This document shows positions 16,203-24,074 of a stretch of 34,751 bases of DNA, piece by piece (position 1 is the first letter of the stretch; each line of letters begins with the position of its first letter). This DNA comes from JANMEB01 sp041740495. Lineage in GTDB: Bacteria; Planctomycetota; Planctomycetia; Pirellulales; Pirellulaceae. The DNA is taken from positions 1 through 34,751 of the forward strand of contig JBGSLW010000042.1 in assembly GCA_041740495.1 (NCBI GenBank), given 5' to 3'. A program made the translations under genes and the position numbers. A model generated the notes under the pieces. The model made no database searches. It was not told where the DNA came from and saw only the letters and a program-made list of their open reading frames with translations.

Positions 16203-18114
16203 AATGCGGCAGCGCGCCGCGAGCGACGAGGAGTTCCGCAATTCGCCCGACGCATTCGGCGGTGGAAAGCCGATCGGTCTGCAACACCAAATCGGGGTTG
16301 GCCGGCGCTTCGTATTGTAACGCCTCGTCGGCAGGAGGCTCATCGTTTACGGTCTGCCGGGCAGCCAGGACTTCGGGGGCGGCCGTGAGATGGACCAGCA
16401 AGAATCGTTCCGGCGAAATCACTTCGGCGGCTCGCTTGCGGATGGCCTCATCGGGCGCCACCAGCGAGACGATCGCGATCAGTCCCGCGTCGTTCAGGAG
16501 TTTGGCCACTTCGGCAGTCCGTCGAACGTTCTCCGATCGGTCGTCGCTGCCGAAGCCCAAGTCGCGCGACAGTCCCAACCTCAAATTCTGGCCGTCCAAG
16601 ACCGTCGCGGCACGACCGTGGTCGAATAAGTACCGTTCCAACGCGTAGGCCGTCGTCGATTTGCCGGCGCCCGGCACCCCGCTCAGCAACACGGTCACGG
16701 CGTGTTGCCCGAAACGAGCCGCCCGCTCTTCAGCCGAAACCTGGCTGAACTCCTGAGCCAAGGTCTGGCTCCCGGGATCGTAGTCCCACTTGTCAGGGCG
16801 TTCCGAACTGGTGTGACGGTCCAAGATCATCCCAGCCCCCACGGTGAGATTGCTGAGGCGCTCGATGATGATGAACGATCCGGTCGATCGATTGCGCTTG
16901 AACGCATCGAACATCAAAGGCTGATTGAGCGTCACCGCACAACGGCCGATATCGTTGAGCCCCAGGGTGGGGGCATCCTGACGATGCAATGAGTTGACGT
17001 CGATGCGATACCGCAGCGTACTGATCGAACCGCTGACGGTGCGGGCGGTGTGCTTGAATAGGTATTGTTTTCCGGGGACCAGCGGAGTCTCGTTCAGCCA
17101 CACGACGACGGCTTCGCAGCGGTGATCGACGTGGGGGACGTTTCCCGGGCGGACGATCATTTCACCTCGTGAGACGTCGATCTCCTCAGTCAGCGTAAGC
17201 GTCACCGACATGGGGGCGAAGGCTTCCTCCAGATTGCCGTCCATCGTCACGATCTCTTTGACTCGCGTCGTCTTGCGACTGGGGAGCGCCATGACGGTGT
17301 CCCCCCGGCGGACGATTCCCGAGGCGATCGTGCCGCAGAAGCCGCGAAAATCGAGATGTGGCCGGTTGACGAACTGCACCGGGAACCGGAAATCCTCCAG
17401 GTTTCGATCCGACCCGATATAGACGTTGTCCAGGAAGCTCATCATCGTCGGGCCGACATACCAGGGCATCCGCTGACTGCGATCGACGACATTGTCCCCT
17501 TCCAGGGCGGAGATCGGAATGAAATGCAAGTCGGGGAGATCGAGCCGCGCCACAAAATCGCGATAGTCCGACTGGATCTGTTCGAATATCTCCTGTTGAA
17601 AATCGACCAGGTCCATTTTATTGACCGCCACCAGCACGTGTTTGATCCCCAGCAGGGTGACGATAAACGTATGCCGCCGCGTTTGTTCCAGAACCCCTTG
17701 CCGCGCGTCCAGCAGAATAATCGCCAGGTCGGCGGTCGACGCGCCTGTCGCCATGTTCCGCGTATACTGGGCGTGTCCGGGGGTGTCGGCGATGATGAAT
17801 TTTCGCTTGGCGGTCGAAAAGTAGCGGTAGGCCACGTCGATCGTGATCCCTTGTTCCCGCTCCGCCTTCAGTCCGTCGGTGAATAGAGCCGGGTCGAACT
17901 TTCCGCCGGTGGTCCCGTGAGTCACGCTATCCCTCTGCAAGGCGGCCAGCGTGTCTTCGTAGATCATCTTGGAGTCGTAGAACAACCGCCCGATCAACGT
18001 GCTCTTTCCGTCGTCGACGCTGCCGCATGTGATGAACCGCAACAATTCCTTGCGTTCATGTTCCGCCAGATAGGCGTCGATATCGGTGGCGATCAATTCG
18101 GATTGGTGGGACAT
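16201..18114 (-). CDS. cysN: Sulfate adenylyltransferase large subunit fused to an APS-kinase-like domain
   Basis: CysN is the GTPase subunit that drives ATP sulfurylase (ATP + sulfate to APS) together with CysD. Start ATG 18114 gives 637 residues. The GTPase shows GSVDDGKST (31-39), the switch region EREQGITID, DTPGH (110-114) and NKMD (165-168), followed by two beta-barrel domains. From residue 473 an APS-kinase-like domain follows, with P-loop GVPGAGKST and LRLGLSRDLGF. This domain is unusual. The DGDN/DGEN motif reads DGQN. SPxRxDR is replaced by APDEAIR. The segment around KxLYxxA...GEIxxFTGIDxPYEAP is shortened, so only QYEAPANPDLVLQT remains. Kinase activity is doubtful. It follows cysD by 78 bases and ends inside a MITE-like repeat. 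Confidence 0.93.
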   Translation of the reverse strand: MSHQSELIATDIDAYLAEHERKELLRFITCGSVDDGKSTLIGRLFYDSKMIYEDTLAALQRDSVTHGTTGGKFDPALFTDGLKAEREQGITIDVAYRYFSTAKRKFIIADTPGHAQYTRNMATGASTADLAIILLDARQGVLEQTRRHTFIVTLLGIKHVLVAVNKMDLVDFQQEIFEQIQSDYRDFVARLDLPDLHFIPISALEGDNVVDRSQRMPWYVGPTMMSFLDNVYIGSDRNLEDFRFPVQFVNRPHLDFRGFCGTIASGIVRRGDTVMALPSRKTTRVKEIVTMDGNLEEAFAPMSVTLTLTEEIDVSRGEMIVRPGNVPHVDHRCEAVVVWLNETPLVPGKQYLFKHTARTVSGSISTLRYRIDVNSLHRQDAPTLGLNDIGRCAVTLNQPLMFDAFKRNRSTGSFIIIERLSNLTVGAGMILDRHTSSERPDKWDYDPGSQTLAQEFSQVSAEERAARFGQHAVTVLLSGVPGAGKSTTAYALERYLFDHGRAATVLDGQNLRLGLSRDLGFGSDDRSENVRRTAEVAKLLNDAGLIAIVSLVAPDEAIRKRAAEVISPERFLLVHLTAAPEVLAARQTVNDEPPADEALQYEAPANPDLVLQTDRLSTAECVGRIAELLVARGALPH

Positions 18115-18192
18115 GAAATTACCTGGTAGAACCGAGCCGGGAAGGCACTCGAAGAGCAACTCCCATACGACAAGACACGCGCGACGCTGCGA

Positions 18193-19146
18193 TCAGAAAT
18201 AACCCTCGCGTTTTTTCTCTTCCATACTCCCTTCGTCGTCGTTGTCGATCACGCGTCCTTGGCGTTCGGACGTCTTGGCCAACAGCATCTCCTGGATGAT
18301 CTCGGGGAGCGTCTCCGCGTCCGATTCGACGGCGCCGGTCAACGGGTAACACCCCAGGGTTCGAAAGCGGACGACCCGTTCCTCGATTTGCTCGCCCGGC
18401 TTGAGCTTCATCCGATCGTCGTCGACCATGATCCAAATCCCGTTGCGCCGCACGACCGGACGGGGCGCCGCGAAGTACAGCGGCACAATCGGAATCTTCT
18501 CCAAATGGATGTACTGCCAAACGTCCAACTCGGTCCAATTCGACAAGGGGAAGACGCGGATGCTCTCGCCTGAGTTGACGCGCGTGTTGTAAAGATTCCA
18601 CAGCTCGGGACGTTGGTTTTTCGGATCCCAGCGATGGTGCTGGTCGCGGAATGAAAAGACCCGCTCCTTGGCACGCGATTTTTCCTCGTCCCGGCGGGCC
18701 CCCCCAAACGCCGCGTCGAATTGGTACTGATCGAGGGCCTTCTTGAGTCCCTCCGTCTTCATCAAGGTCGTGTGCTTGCCGCTGGAAACGAACGGATCGA
18801 TGTTCTCCCGCAGCCCCTCCTGGTTGATGTAGGTGATGACGTTCAACCCCAAGTCCCGTTTGGCGAACTCTTCGCGAAACGTGTACATCGCCTGGAATTT
18901 CCAAGTGGTGTCGACGTGCATCAACGGGAAGGGAGGCTTGTCCGGAAAAAACGCCTTGAGCGCCAACTGAACCATCACCGAGGAATCTTTGCCGACCGAG
19001 TACAACATTACCGGGTTTTTGAATTCGGCGGCCACCTCGCGGATGATGTGGATGCTCTCGGCCTCCAGCATCTTGAGGTGGGTCAGCCGATACGAACTGA
19101 GTTGGAGCGGGTCAGCGGCGACCGAACCGGGAGCAGAAGCAGGCAT
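18193..19146 (-). CDS. cysD: Sulfate adenylyltransferase small subunit
   Basis: CysD is the catalytic subunit of the heterodimeric ATP sulfurylase and forms APS from sulfate and ATP. From ATG 19146 it has 317 residues, the usual length. It carries the PP-loop SVGKDSS (50-56), FPLMHVDTTWKF, FGGARRDEEKSRAKERVFSF, WNLYNTRV and FPLSNWTELDVWQYI, and the C-terminal GRVIDNDDEGSMEEKKREGYF-type end typical of the family (seen here in two parts, GRVIDND and EEKKREGYF). The frame is open up to 19251, but that extension would lie in a palindromic repeat, so the internal ATG is preferred although its ribosome site is weak. It is the first gene of cysD-cysN(C). APS can serve either assimilation or, with a downstream kinase, PAPS for sulfated polymers. 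Confidence 0.95.
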   Translation of the reverse strand: MPASAPGSVAADPLQLSSYRLTHLKMLEAESIHIIREVAAEFKNPVMLYSVGKDSSVMVQLALKAFFPDKPPFPLMHVDTTWKFQAMYTFREEFAKRDLGLNVITYINQEGLRENIDPFVSSGKHTTLMKTEGLKKALDQYQFDAAFGGARRDEEKSRAKERVFSFRDQHHRWDPKNQRPELWNLYNTRVNSGESIRVFPLSNWTELDVWQYIHLEKIPIVPLYFAAPRPVVRRNGIWIMVDDDRMKLKPGEQIEERVVRFRTLGCYPLTGAVESDAETLPEIIQEMLLAKTSERQGRVIDNDDEGSMEEKKREGYF

Positions 19147-19200
19147 GCAGTTTTCCGACGAGTTGACAGGCTGAGAATTTTGGGCGCTTTCCCCAAACAG

Positions 19201-19281
19201 ATACCAGCACGAAGCGCGAGCGAGTGGATGGGAATTGCGGCCTTCTACCACAATTCACTCGCTCGCGATTCGTGCGGGTAT
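19201..19281. repeat. Palindromic repeat upstream of cysD
   Basis: Two 26-bp arms, 19201-19226 and 19256-19281, pair with only two mismatches around a 29-base loop. The arm core is GCGAGCGAGTG/CACTCGCTCGC. It lies 55 bases upstream of the cysD start and is unrelated in sequence to the 133-bp element next to it. It may be a separate small mobile palindrome. It could also fold in the cysD leader RNA. Confidence 0.85.
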
Positions 19282-19297
19282 GAGGCGAAAACGAGTT

Positions 19298-19313
19298 TTT
19301 TTGGGACAAATCC
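19298..19313. mobile_element. Detached end of a 133-bp-type element
   Basis: The sequence TTTTGGGACAAATCCT is the right-end inverted repeat of the MITE-like family. It lies directly before copy 2, separated from it by one base within a TA-containing junction (CCTAGGC). This suggests a second element was once inserted here, or that copy 2 inserted next to an older end. Confidence 0.6.
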
Positions 19314-19314
19314 T

Positions 19315-19447
19315 AGGCTTTGTGCCAAAACATCAGCCGCAGGGCGCTCGCCCGAGGTTTCTTCGCGCATCCAAAACCGGAAACCGCAGGCTAGCGCCAT
19401 GCGGCTGATCTCAATGGAACGCGAAACTGTGTTTTGGGACAAATCTT
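19315..19447. mobile_element. MITE-like palindromic element, copy 2
   Basis: This is a 133-bp copy in the same orientation as copy 1. It has diverged slightly (GTGCC for GTCCC at the left end and an AGGGCGCTCGCCCGAGG variant of the left arm, which lowers arm pairing). TA dinucleotides flank both ends (TA before GGC, TA after the terminal TCT). Copies 1 and 2 bracket cysN and cysD. The stretch from 19448 to the VWA gene stop at 19522 shows nothing further. Confidence 0.87.
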
Positions 19448-19521
19448 AGTATAGCCTGTGAAGCCCTAACCACAAACGGCTTCGCCGATGAGCCCGCTGC
19501 TGCCGCGATCCCGAGACGCAT

Positions 19522-20679
19522 CTAACGATTCAACAAATCGAGAGCTTGGATCACCTTTTCGCGATGGGCGCTGCCGAAGACCAGCACCATCAGCTGGGTC
19601 ATGATTTCTTGCTCGTCCCGCGCCAGAAAGGACTCGCCGCCGCCGATTTGAGCGATGTCGACGAAGTCGATTTGGCGACGATCACTATGGCAAGTGACCG
19701 TACTCACGATTCCATTCTGCTGACGACGAAACGCGCCTGCCAGGTTGAGACAGGACTTCTTGCGACTCGGGTGGGGAGGCGCGTCGCCAAAAACCAAGAT
19801 CACCTTCCGAGCCCGGGGGCGAAACGCATTCTGTTCGATCGACCAGGCCAGGCCCTGATCGACCGCCTCCGGTTCATCACCACCGCCCGAGGCGTCGATC
19901 GTCTCGAGATACTCCGAGACTTTGCTGAGGTCCTCGGTCAGCTTCAAACCTTTCACAACATACTCATCCCCATGATCGCGATAGGTGCAGATGCTGATCC
20001 GAGTCTTGGGAACCAGTTGAAGCAAGGCGCCGCCGATTTTTTCGATTTTGGTTTTGACCTGGCGGATTTCACTGTCCATGCTCCCCGTGCTGTCGAATGT
20101 CAACACGATGTCCAGGCCATCCCGTTTGAGCTGGGTGACCAATTGTCCGAAGTCCTGGGCTCCGGACCGTGCTCCACCGCTGGCCGCCAGCGCATCGAAG
20201 CTGGCGACGGCCTCGCTGCCGCTGCGGAGCGCCGGCAACTGCACGCGCAGGGATTCCGACTCGAGCGCTGCCTCCTCAGGCAACGGTTGCACCGTCTGAT
20301 CGGCCGGCTCAAAGACCTGCCGATCTTGCGGTTGGACATCGGCGCTTTCCCAATCGGCGACCCCTTGGTCCAGCGACTGTCGATCGAGATCTCCGATCGC
20401 GATCGCATCCCCTTCATTTCCAGTTTCCCCTTGTTCACCCCCCCAAGGGACGAGCAGCAGCAAGAGCAACAAGAACAGATGCAGGAGCAACGACCCGATG
20501 CCGGACATCGAATTCTCCGCCCAGGTCGATGGTCTCTGCAGTTCGCGATGTTGTGGCATCGCCGACTCGGCCTTGGGCAGCCGTATCGTCGTCCCGCAAT
20601 GCGGGCATTTGCCGCGCGTCCCCAATTGCTCGGCGGTGATAGAAAACTGTTGGCCGCAATGGATACAGAGAATATTCAC
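19522..20679 (-). CDS. Zinc-ribbon / von Willebrand factor A domain membrane protein
   Basis: The protein has an N-terminal Cys4 zinc ribbon (Cys5, Cys8, Cys25, Cys28; CIHCG and CPHCG), one transmembrane helix (about 61-78, a leucine run), an acidic linker rich in Gln/Glu/Asp, and a VWA domain from about 188. The VWA domain carries MIDAS-type DSTGS (196-200) and later ASGGGDEPEAVDQGL and VILVFGDAPPHP. VWA domains bind protein partners through a metal ion, and this layout occurs often in planctomycetes without known function. The start GTG 20679 (385 residues) places the zinc ribbon at the extreme N-terminus; TTG 20709 is possible, and neither has a good ribosome site. It is a lone gene between repeats. 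Confidence 0.8.
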   Translation of the reverse strand: MNILCIHCGQQFSITAEQLGTRGKCPHCGTTIRLPKAESAMPQHRELQRPSTWAENSMSGIGSLLLHLFLLLLLLLVPWGGEQGETGNEGDAIAIGDLDRQSLDQGVADWESADVQPQDRQVFEPADQTVQPLPEEAALESESLRVQLPALRSGSEAVASFDALAASGGARSGAQDFGQLVTQLKRDGLDIVLTFDSTGSMDSEIRQVKTKIEKIGGALLQLVPKTRISICTYRDHGDEYVVKGLKLTEDLSKVSEYLETIDASGGGDEPEAVDQGLAWSIEQNAFRPRARKVILVFGDAPPHPSRKKSCLNLAGAFRRQQNGIVSTVTCHSDRRQIDFVDIAQIGGGESFLARDEQEIMTQLMVLVFGSAHREKVIQALDLLNR

Positions 20680-20790
20680 AGCGAAAACTGGGGAGCGGGG
20701 AACCTGCAACCATCCCCATCATTCGGGCTGGAGGGTGGGATGTCAAGCAAGGCGGAGAATGTCCAAGTCGGTAGAGCGAGTCGCACGGCC

Positions 20791-20890
20791 CACTCCCCCG
20801 CCGCGGGGTTCGTACAGTTTTGTTTCACTCTGTTTGGCCCACACTCCCCAGCCGCGGGGTTCGTACAGTTTTGTTTCACTCTGTTTGGCC
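20791..20890. repeat. 51-bp tandem duplication
   Basis: The unit starts at 20791 and 20842, contains GCCGCGGGGTTCGTACAGTT and ends in TTTCACTCTGTTTGGCC. The two copies differ by about one base plus the junction. The second copy stops exactly where MITE-like copy 3 begins (20891). Confidence 0.9.
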
Positions 20891-21023
20891 AGGCTTTGTC
20901 CCAAAACACAGTTTCGCGTCCCATGGAGATCAGCCGCATGGCGCTAGCCTGCGGTTTCCGGTGTTGGATGCGCGAAGAAACCGCAGGCTAGCGCCATGCG
21001 GCTGATGTATTGGGACAAAGCCT
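20891..21023. mobile_element. MITE-like palindromic element, copy 3 (inverted)
   Basis: This 133-bp copy is in the opposite orientation to copies 1 and 2. It is the best preserved: the ends AGGCTTTGTCCCAA and TTGGGACAAAGCCT are almost perfect inverted repeats, and the internal 28-bp arms (CAGCCGCATGGCGCTAGCC and its complement) match fully. A TA follows the right end. It has no coding capacity, so any transposition would need a transposase in trans; none is in the window. Confidence 0.9.
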
Positions 21024-21030
21024 AGTCCTC

Positions 21031-21233
21031 CGTTTAACGCCAAGCCAGAGGCGCCGGCACGATTGGTTTATCGTTTAACGCCAAGCCGGAGGCGCCGGCA
21101 CGATTGGTTTATCGTTTAACGCCAAGCCAGAGGCGCCGGCACGATTGGTTTGTCGTTTAACGCCAAGCCGGAGGCGCCGGCAGGTTGGGTTGGCGTTTAG
21201 CGCAAAGCCGGCGCCTTCGGCTTGGCGTTAAAC
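21031..21233. repeat. 41-bp direct repeat array with inverted cap
   Basis: Four copies start at 21031, 21072, 21113 and 21154. The unit opens with CGTTTAACGCCAAGCC, continues GGAGGCGCCGGCACG (or AGAGGCG) and ends GATTGGTTTAT. A degenerate fifth copy starts near 21194, and an inverted partial copy (GGCGCCTTCGGCTTGGCG, then TTAAAC) closes the array. Units have no variable spacers, so it is not a CRISPR. The core GTTTAACGCC..GCCGAAGGCGCCGGC is shared with the 71-bp repeats at 34606-34751. Confidence 0.9.
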
Positions 21234-21328
21234 AGAAATGAAGGAAAGCTGGCGTCGTCAATCTGCATGACCTACCAGTGGCGAGGGGACCGCAGGCGGA
21301 GAGCCCAACGGGTGATGGCGATCGGCTC

Positions 21329-22315
21329 TCAGTGGGATTGCAATCCGGGTAGGCCATCCGCCGTCCGCACCGGCGTGGCGCCTTCGACCAAAGCAAACTC
21401 GGCCCACACCGGCAAATGGGTCGAAATTCGCTGGGCCTCGTCCAAGCCCAAGTTAAATCGCTTCACGAAATCCAACGCGCCGCTCCGTCCCGTATATTCG
21501 CTCCCCGCCAGTGGATCGATCAAAACGTTATCGGTCTGCCGATCCAATTGCACGCTTGTCGGGATCCCTCGAATCAACCAGGTCAAGCCGACTTGTTGGC
21601 GGGTCAGCGCCAATTGCGATTCGCCCGCTTGAAAATCCCCAACCAAGATCACGTCATCTTCGCCTCGCCCGTCCGAACGAATGGCGCGAAACAATTCTCC
21701 GATTCGCGCCAGGTCCGCCGGCCCACGACCCGGCTCGAATTGCAAGTTGACCAGACTAAACGTAAACGCCTGGTCGGCGTCCACCGCCCGAGTCCGAAAC
21801 CAGCCGACCCAAGGGGGGTATTTCCATGGCGAGTCCCCCTCGGAGACCGGGACGCTCTGGGCCCCGTCCATCTGTAATGTCTCCTGGTTGTAAACGAATG
21901 CGCAGGTATCTCTCGCGGGCGGGTTCGCCGCCGGCGGCACCACAACGGCATACCGTCCACCTCGAGCATTCAGTTGCCGGGCGAGCTCATCCAGGGCCCG
22001 CCCATCCCCGATCGGTAAGCTCTGGAGTGCCACCACATCAAACTCGGCCAAGATCTCGGCCAGGAACGGAAGACTCGCGGGGGACAGCCCCCCCTCCGCA
22101 GCACTCCCCCCAGCCAGGCAGAACGAAGCGACACGCACCGCGGGCTCAGACCTGCCACTCGCTCCCGAAAAAACATCCGATGTCCAACCCGCAAGTTGTT
22201 CGCGCGCCAACCGCCAGGCGTCCCCGACCGAATGGATCCTGTCTTTGTACCAAAGCATCCAGCCGCCGGCTGCCATGACCACCAACGCCAGCAAGGCCAT
22301 GGTTCGCCGCGACAT
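21329..22315 (-). CDS. Endonuclease/exonuclease/phosphatase-fold membrane-anchored protein with lost catalytic residues
   Basis: Start ATG 22315 has an AGGGGGAA ribosome site and gives 328 residues: an N-terminal membrane anchor (6-22), then an EEP-family fold. Family landmarks are recognisable but altered. The first Asn is Cys66 (ASFCLAG). LQE reads LQS (Ser99). The H of the VNVHL-type strand is Gln192. GDFN reads GDFQ (Asp227 kept, Gln229). SDH reads STH (Thr299, His300 kept). The fold context is intact (FDVVALQSL, DDVILVGDF, DNVLIDPL, STHLPVWAEF). EEP proteins normally cut phosphodiesters in DNA, RNA, lipids or inositols; this one is likely inactive and may bind a ligand or protein. It is the last gene of the minus-strand cluster. 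Confidence 0.75.
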   Translation of the reverse strand: MSRRTMALLALVVMAAGGWMLWYKDRIHSVGDAWRLAREQLAGWTSDVFSGASGRSEPAVRVASFCLAGGSAAEGGLSPASLPFLAEILAEFDVVALQSLPIGDGRALDELARQLNARGGRYAVVVPPAANPPARDTCAFVYNQETLQMDGAQSVPVSEGDSPWKYPPWVGWFRTRAVDADQAFTFSLVNLQFEPGRGPADLARIGELFRAIRSDGRGEDDVILVGDFQAGESQLALTRQQVGLTWLIRGIPTSVQLDRQTDNVLIDPLAGSEYTGRSGALDFVKRFNLGLDEAQRISTHLPVWAEFALVEGATPVRTADGLPGLQSH

Positions 22316-22539
22316 GAATTCCCCCTCCCCGCCTTTGGACCGAGTGCTTTTCCCCACCGTTCCATCGGACGCGGAAGTCGCACCCAATTACCCGACGGCC
22401 GACACGCTCGATTTTGCTGCGATTGCCGTCCCTACAATCCGCATTACCATTCCGTCATTCCGCGTGGAGACACGAAATCCATATGGGGTAGGAGGCCAAC
22501 GAACGTGAGCCAAACGTAGTCCGCCCCGTGAACACTTAC

Positions 22540-24009
22540 TTACGAGACGGCCGTCACCGTTTCCAGATTCGGACGGAAAAACGTGATGAGCGCCAGTGGG
22601 AGATACCAGGCGATAAATAGGCCCCCGTCGTACCCTAGCCAGAACTGTACCGCGACCATCAACGCCGCCGAATACGCAATCAAGGTGCCGTAATTCTTTC
22701 GAGATGGCCAAAAGACAAACGAGATACTGAGGATGATAAAGCCGGCCAGAATCGGCAGGCGGAACCACGGGTCCCAGCCGATATCGTCGCTCCAGATACT
22801 CCTTTGGAAGCCCTGGACCCGCGGCAAGAGCACTCCGAACATCGTCCGCACCTGGTCGACGAAATCCGCAACCGTTTCGACGGTGAAGACCAGGGAGATC
22901 ACCACGACCACCAGCGAGGCAACGACGCCGGCGGCAAACCGCGAGGCGCCGCGCTCCCAATAAAAGCTAAACCAGAGCGGGAGCAGAAAAATCGGATAGT
23001 AGGAAACGCCGGCCGCCAACCCGATCAAGACTCCCGAGACGACCGGGAGCCGAAAGCTGATCACCGCCCACAGCGTCAACGCCGCCGGGAGCATATGCCA
23101 AGAGTTCCCCGCGTACAAAAGCGTCGAAGGAAGCAACAGGTAGACGACCGCCATCGCGATCCCCGTGTGGTAGTTTCCGAAATGGCGCTGTCCCATAACG
23201 ACCAGGCCGATCACAATCGCGACTAAGAGCAGTGTCGCCATCACCTTGGAAATCACAATGGCGATGCTCAGATCGTCCAGGGGGGCTTGGGCTGCGGCTT
23301 GCCCGGCAAACGTTGGAATCACCGGCAGCACGTGCAGGAATCCCAATCCCGGACCGTATTCCTGAAAATGGCTCCCTTGGTCGCCCTCCGGATCCCCCGT
23401 GATGGCCGGGTCGCGATCGAGCAACCGCAGCGCCTCGTTCGGACCCCGCAATGCATCGACGTCGGGCGGAGTCTGCACAATATCGGCAAAAACGAACATC
23501 GCCAGGCTGCAAGCCAAAAACGTCAGACCGCTGCGGCTGAGGTTCGGCTCGAGCAACGGCTTGCGGGTAAATCGAGGATCCAAGAGCAGCCGCAACATAT
23601 ACAGTAGGCAGACGCCCAGCAACCAAATGAATCCCAGCCGTTGCCAATCCAACAGCGCCGATTCCGCGGGGCTCCGGGAAGACGGCCCGCTCGCCTGCTC
23701 GTCAGCGGACCGCGGGTCTTGGCCCGTCACTCCCGGGTCTCCATTCGCCGGGCCACCGGATCCAGGCTCGACGGACGACGACACCTTCGGCTCGGCCAGC
23801 GACTCACGCGTACTCAAGTTCTCCAATCGGGCCGAGCTCTGGGTCACCAAGATCAGCCCGGGGCTGAGCAGAATCAAGAAAAAGAGATCGAGATTCCGCA
23901 CCGACCAGAAGCGATTGAACTTGAAGAACATCGCCAACATCAGCAGTGCTGAAACGTAGGCCCACGACGTGAGCGCGATCGGCTGATATCCAAACGAAAA
24001 CTCGTTCAT
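22540..24009 (-). CDS. Polytopic membrane protein, about 12 TM helices
   Basis: Start ATG 24009 gives 489 residues; the frame is open far upstream but there runs through the preceding gene. About 12 hydrophobic helices are visible, the first pair near SWAYVSALLMLAMFF and LDLFFLILLSPGLILVT. A hydrophilic, Ser/Gly/Pro/Glu-rich loop of about 65 residues follows, starting at SSARLENLSTRES. Later comes the phrase GLAAGVSYYPIFLLPLWFSF, reminiscent of GT-C/GT87-type glycosyltransferases that use polyprenol-phosphate sugars. I see no convincing catalytic acid motif of that class, so this is only a resemblance. Location is the cytoplasmic membrane. It starts 65 bases after the receiver/ATPase gene and is probably in the same operon. 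Confidence 0.72.
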   Translation of the reverse strand: MNEFSFGYQPIALTSWAYVSALLMLAMFFKFNRFWSVRNLDLFFLILLSPGLILVTQSSARLENLSTRESLAEPKVSSSVEPGSGGPANGDPGVTGQDPRSADEQASGPSSRSPAESALLDWQRLGFIWLLGVCLLYMLRLLLDPRFTRKPLLEPNLSRSGLTFLACSLAMFVFADIVQTPPDVDALRGPNEALRLLDRDPAITGDPEGDQGSHFQEYGPGLGFLHVLPVIPTFAGQAAAQAPLDDLSIAIVISKVMATLLLVAIVIGLVVMGQRHFGNYHTGIAMAVVYLLLPSTLLYAGNSWHMLPAALTLWAVISFRLPVVSGVLIGLAAGVSYYPIFLLPLWFSFYWERGASRFAAGVVASLVVVVISLVFTVETVADFVDQVRTMFGVLLPRVQGFQRSIWSDDIGWDPWFRLPILAGFIILSISFVFWPSRKNYGTLIAYSAALMVAVQFWLGYDGGLFIAWYLPLALITFFRPNLETVTAVS

Positions 24010-24074
24010 TCCCCGGGCAGGCTGGACGGAGGGATGCAAAACGTGCCCGTATCGTACCTGAGTACGCGTGGCGG

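Larger units (their letters stand above)
20680..21328. other. Repeat-rich intergenic region
   Basis: This 649-base stretch has no gene. It contains, in order, a 51-bp tandem duplication (20791-20890), MITE-like copy 3 (20891-21023) and four 41-bp direct repeats with an inverted cap (21031-21233). About 95 bases before the EEP gene stop at 21329 show nothing recognisable. A promoter for the VWA gene (minus strand) should be at the left end. Confidence 0.75.

Noticed and set aside
19546..20991. A 481-residue plus-strand frame opposite the VWA gene
   Set aside because: It is the antisense of the zinc-ribbon/VWA gene and runs into repeats; no signal of real coding.
21031..21233. CRISPR array
   Set aside because: Units of 41 bp are nearly identical over their whole length with no unique spacers.
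23640..23860. Hydrophilic insertion in the 12-TM protein as a sign of gene fusion
   Set aside because: The Ser/Gly/Pro-rich loop is continuous in frame and flanked by normal helices; long disordered loops are common in such proteins.
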